A DNA stretch of 7,162 bases from Verrucomicrobiota bacterium. GTDB lineage: Bacteria > Verrucomicrobiota > Verrucomicrobiia > Verrucomicrobiales > DEV007. The notes under the pieces were generated by a model. The model saw only the letters and a program-made list of their open reading frames with translations, was not told the origin of the DNA and did not search any database. Of the stretch, positions 6,004 through 7,162 are shown piece after piece (position 1 is the stretch's first letter; each line of letters opens with the position of its first letter). The position numbers and the translations under genes are program-made. Where the stretch lies: the NCBI GenBank assembly GCA_027618625.1, contig JAQCER010000160.1:1-7162 (forward strand), read 5' to 3'.

Positions 6004-6942
6004 TCAGCAGTCTCGCTCCTTGATGCGCTCGCTGGCAGCGACGAGCGTCTGGCGTTCCTTCTCGGTCAGGTGTGAATTTCCTTTATCCACGATCTTCTGC
6101 AGGATGCGGTCGACCTCTTTTTCAAATTCAGCGGTCGTGGGCGCGGTCTCGGATGGAGCCGTTCGGGTGCCGGGCATCTGGATGATCTTGCGTCCCGAGT
6201 TTCGCTGCTTTTTGCTGCCAGTGGATGGCTTTGATTTCAAAAACACCCCGGCGAACCTTTCCCAGGGGCGGCCCAGGTTCCATTCAAACTTCCAGTAACA
6301 AAAGCCAAACGCCAGTCCACCGAGGTGGGCGGAGTGCGCGATCCCATCACTACTGCGATTGCCAGCGAGCGATTGCAGGACTGGAAAGAGGTCGAAAAGC
6401 ACATATGCGGCCACTAGCCATCGGATTTCCACGGGAATCACGAACCAGATGTAGATCTTCTGCCGGGGATTATTGGCAGCATAGAGCATCAGGACTGCCA
6501 TTACCGCCCCAGACGCACCAATCGCAGAGCCAGCCTCTTTTGATGCTAACTGAATGCCGATGAAGGCCAGGCTGGCGCACAGCGCTCCTGCCAGATAAAA
6601 CAGAAGAAACTCCCGCGATCCATACTGCTGCTCCAAAGTCTTTCCGAACCACCACAGGATCAGCATGTTGATCAAAACATGCATCAATTGCCCAGAATCA
6701 TGGCAGAATGCAGAAGTGAACAATCGCCAGACTTGTCCGTGCAAGACGCTTGCAGGCTCCAGCGCCAGCCAGTTTTCTACTGCCGATCCATTGTTGCCAG
6801 AGCTGAGGAGTTGTAGCACAAAGACAACTGCAGTGGTGATGATCAACCATTTGCAAACCGGCGGCCATGGCGTGGAACCACCTGCCCAGACAGAACCAGA
6901 CGATCCTCCGAACCTCATATAATCACGATTGTAGATTCCCAT
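6004..6942 (-). CDS. Rhomboid family intramembrane serine protease
   Basis: 312 residues. The N-terminal 220 residues form a six-helix rhomboid core in the inner membrane, which cleaves transmembrane substrates within or near the bilayer. Visible hallmarks are W72-R73 in the L1 region, H88-V-L-I-N92 on helix 2 (oxyanion residues), G142-A-S144-G with the catalytic serine, and A202-H-x-x-H206-x-G-G-L-A-F-G with the catalytic histidine, so the Ser-His dyad is intact. After a basic, Ser/Pro-rich linker the C-terminus (about 270-310) forms a soluble helical unit (E-K-E-V-D-R-I-L-Q-K-I ... L-T-E-K-E-R). This resembles DUF6576, which is attached to many rhomboids of this type. The start at ATG 6942 gives the M-G-I-Y-N-R-D-Y-M-R beginning common in this subgroup; no strong Shine-Dalgarno is seen. 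It lies 201 nt upstream of the kinase on the same strand, and no functional link between them is evident. Substrates are unknown. Confidence 0.95.
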   Translation of the reverse strand: MGIYNRDYMRFGGSSGSVWAGGSTPWPPVCKWLIITTAVVFVLQLLSSGNNGSAVENWLALEPASVLHGQVWRLFTSAFCHDSGQLMHVLINMLILWWFGKTLEQQYGSREFLLFYLAGALCASLAFIGIQLASKEAGSAIGASGAVMAVLMLYAANNPRQKIYIWFVIPVEIRWLVAAYVLFDLFPVLQSLAGNRSSDGIAHSAHLGGLAFGFCYWKFEWNLGRPWERFAGVFLKSKPSTGSKKQRNSGRKIIQMPGTRTAPSETAPTTAEFEKEVDRILQKIVDKGNSHLTEKERQTLVAASERIKERDC

Positions 6943-7028
6943 CGTTTTCAGTTTAGTAGGCTAGGGCTGTTGTCGTAAGCCGATTCGATGTGCAACTCAG
7001 ATCGAGTAAACTACGTGCTTTTTCTGCG

Positions 7029-7162
7029 ATGAAAACCAAAAGAAGTGATCCAAGCGCACCTAGCGCAGGGCTTACGCATGAGGAGTTGATGGTATTGTGG
7101 CGATTAGGGAGAATCGAAAGAGCGGATCGAGGGCGGCAAGCTTGCGCTTGGCTCGGATGGAT
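7029..7162 (+). CDS. Possible partial gene running off the right edge
   Basis: From ATG 7029 the frame stays open for 44 codons to the end of the window (M-K-T-K-R-S-D-P..., then L-T-H-E-E-L-M-V-L-W-R-L-G-R). A GTG at 6990 is an alternative start, and an in-frame TAG at 6957 limits it upstream. The L-T-H-E-E-L-M stretch looks amphipathic and protein-like, and the gene would be divergent from the rhomboid gene, with 86 nt between the two starts. No Shine-Dalgarno and no recognisable family. The opposite strand is also open over much of this stretch, so the call is weak. Confidence 0.33.
   Translation, partial: MKTKRSDPSAPSAGLTHEELMVLWRLGRIERADRGRQACAWLGW

Noticed and set aside
1..7162. CRISPR array, insertion sequence, tRNA or phage att site
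   Set aside because: No regularly spaced repeats, no transposase or integrase motifs, and no tRNA-like cloverleaf seen on reading both strands.

Overview
The window reads as chromosomal DNA from the PVC superphylum, most likely Verrucomicrobiota. The evidence is moderate GC content, a VPEP-type PEP-CTERM sorting signal, a C-terminal 'DxDxDGxxNxxEY ... FFRL' tail of the kind common in verrucomicrobial secreted proteins, a twin-arginine-exported beta-propeller, and mostly weak Shine-Dalgarno sequences. The phylum is inferred from protein style only. I see no rRNA, tRNA, transposon or CRISPR.

Left part (1-1706, + strand): a small exported multi-pass membrane protein of unknown function is followed 39 nt later by a Tat-exported six-bladed beta-propeller. 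The propeller follows the pattern of peptidyl-alpha-hydroxyglycine alpha-amidating lyase (PAL), including three candidate zinc histidines.

Centre (1707-4676, + strand): this is the most interesting part. A candidate promoter leads into a well-formed cobalamin (B12) riboswitch, closed by a perfect 10-bp P1 stem. A rho-independent terminator follows as expression platform, and then comes a 653-residue surface protein. That protein joins in one reading frame a DUF4465 domain, a PEP-CTERM signal, a second signal-peptide-like hydrophobic segment, a second surface domain and a calcium-binding-type tail. It looks like two secreted proteins fused end to end. A TIGR04283-type family 2 glycosyltransferase overlaps its end by 11 nt and should share the B12-controlled transcript. 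I infer a B12-repressed cell-surface function, possibly corrinoid capture. No TonB receptor or Btu transporter is present in the window.

Right part (4666-7162): on the - strand are a NahK-like sugar kinase of the aminoglycoside-phosphotransferase fold, which converges on the glycosyltransferase with an 11-nt overlap, and a rhomboid intramembrane protease with a C-terminal cytoplasmic helical domain. A 201-nt gap between them holds a strong hairpin. A possible partial + strand gene runs off the right edge.
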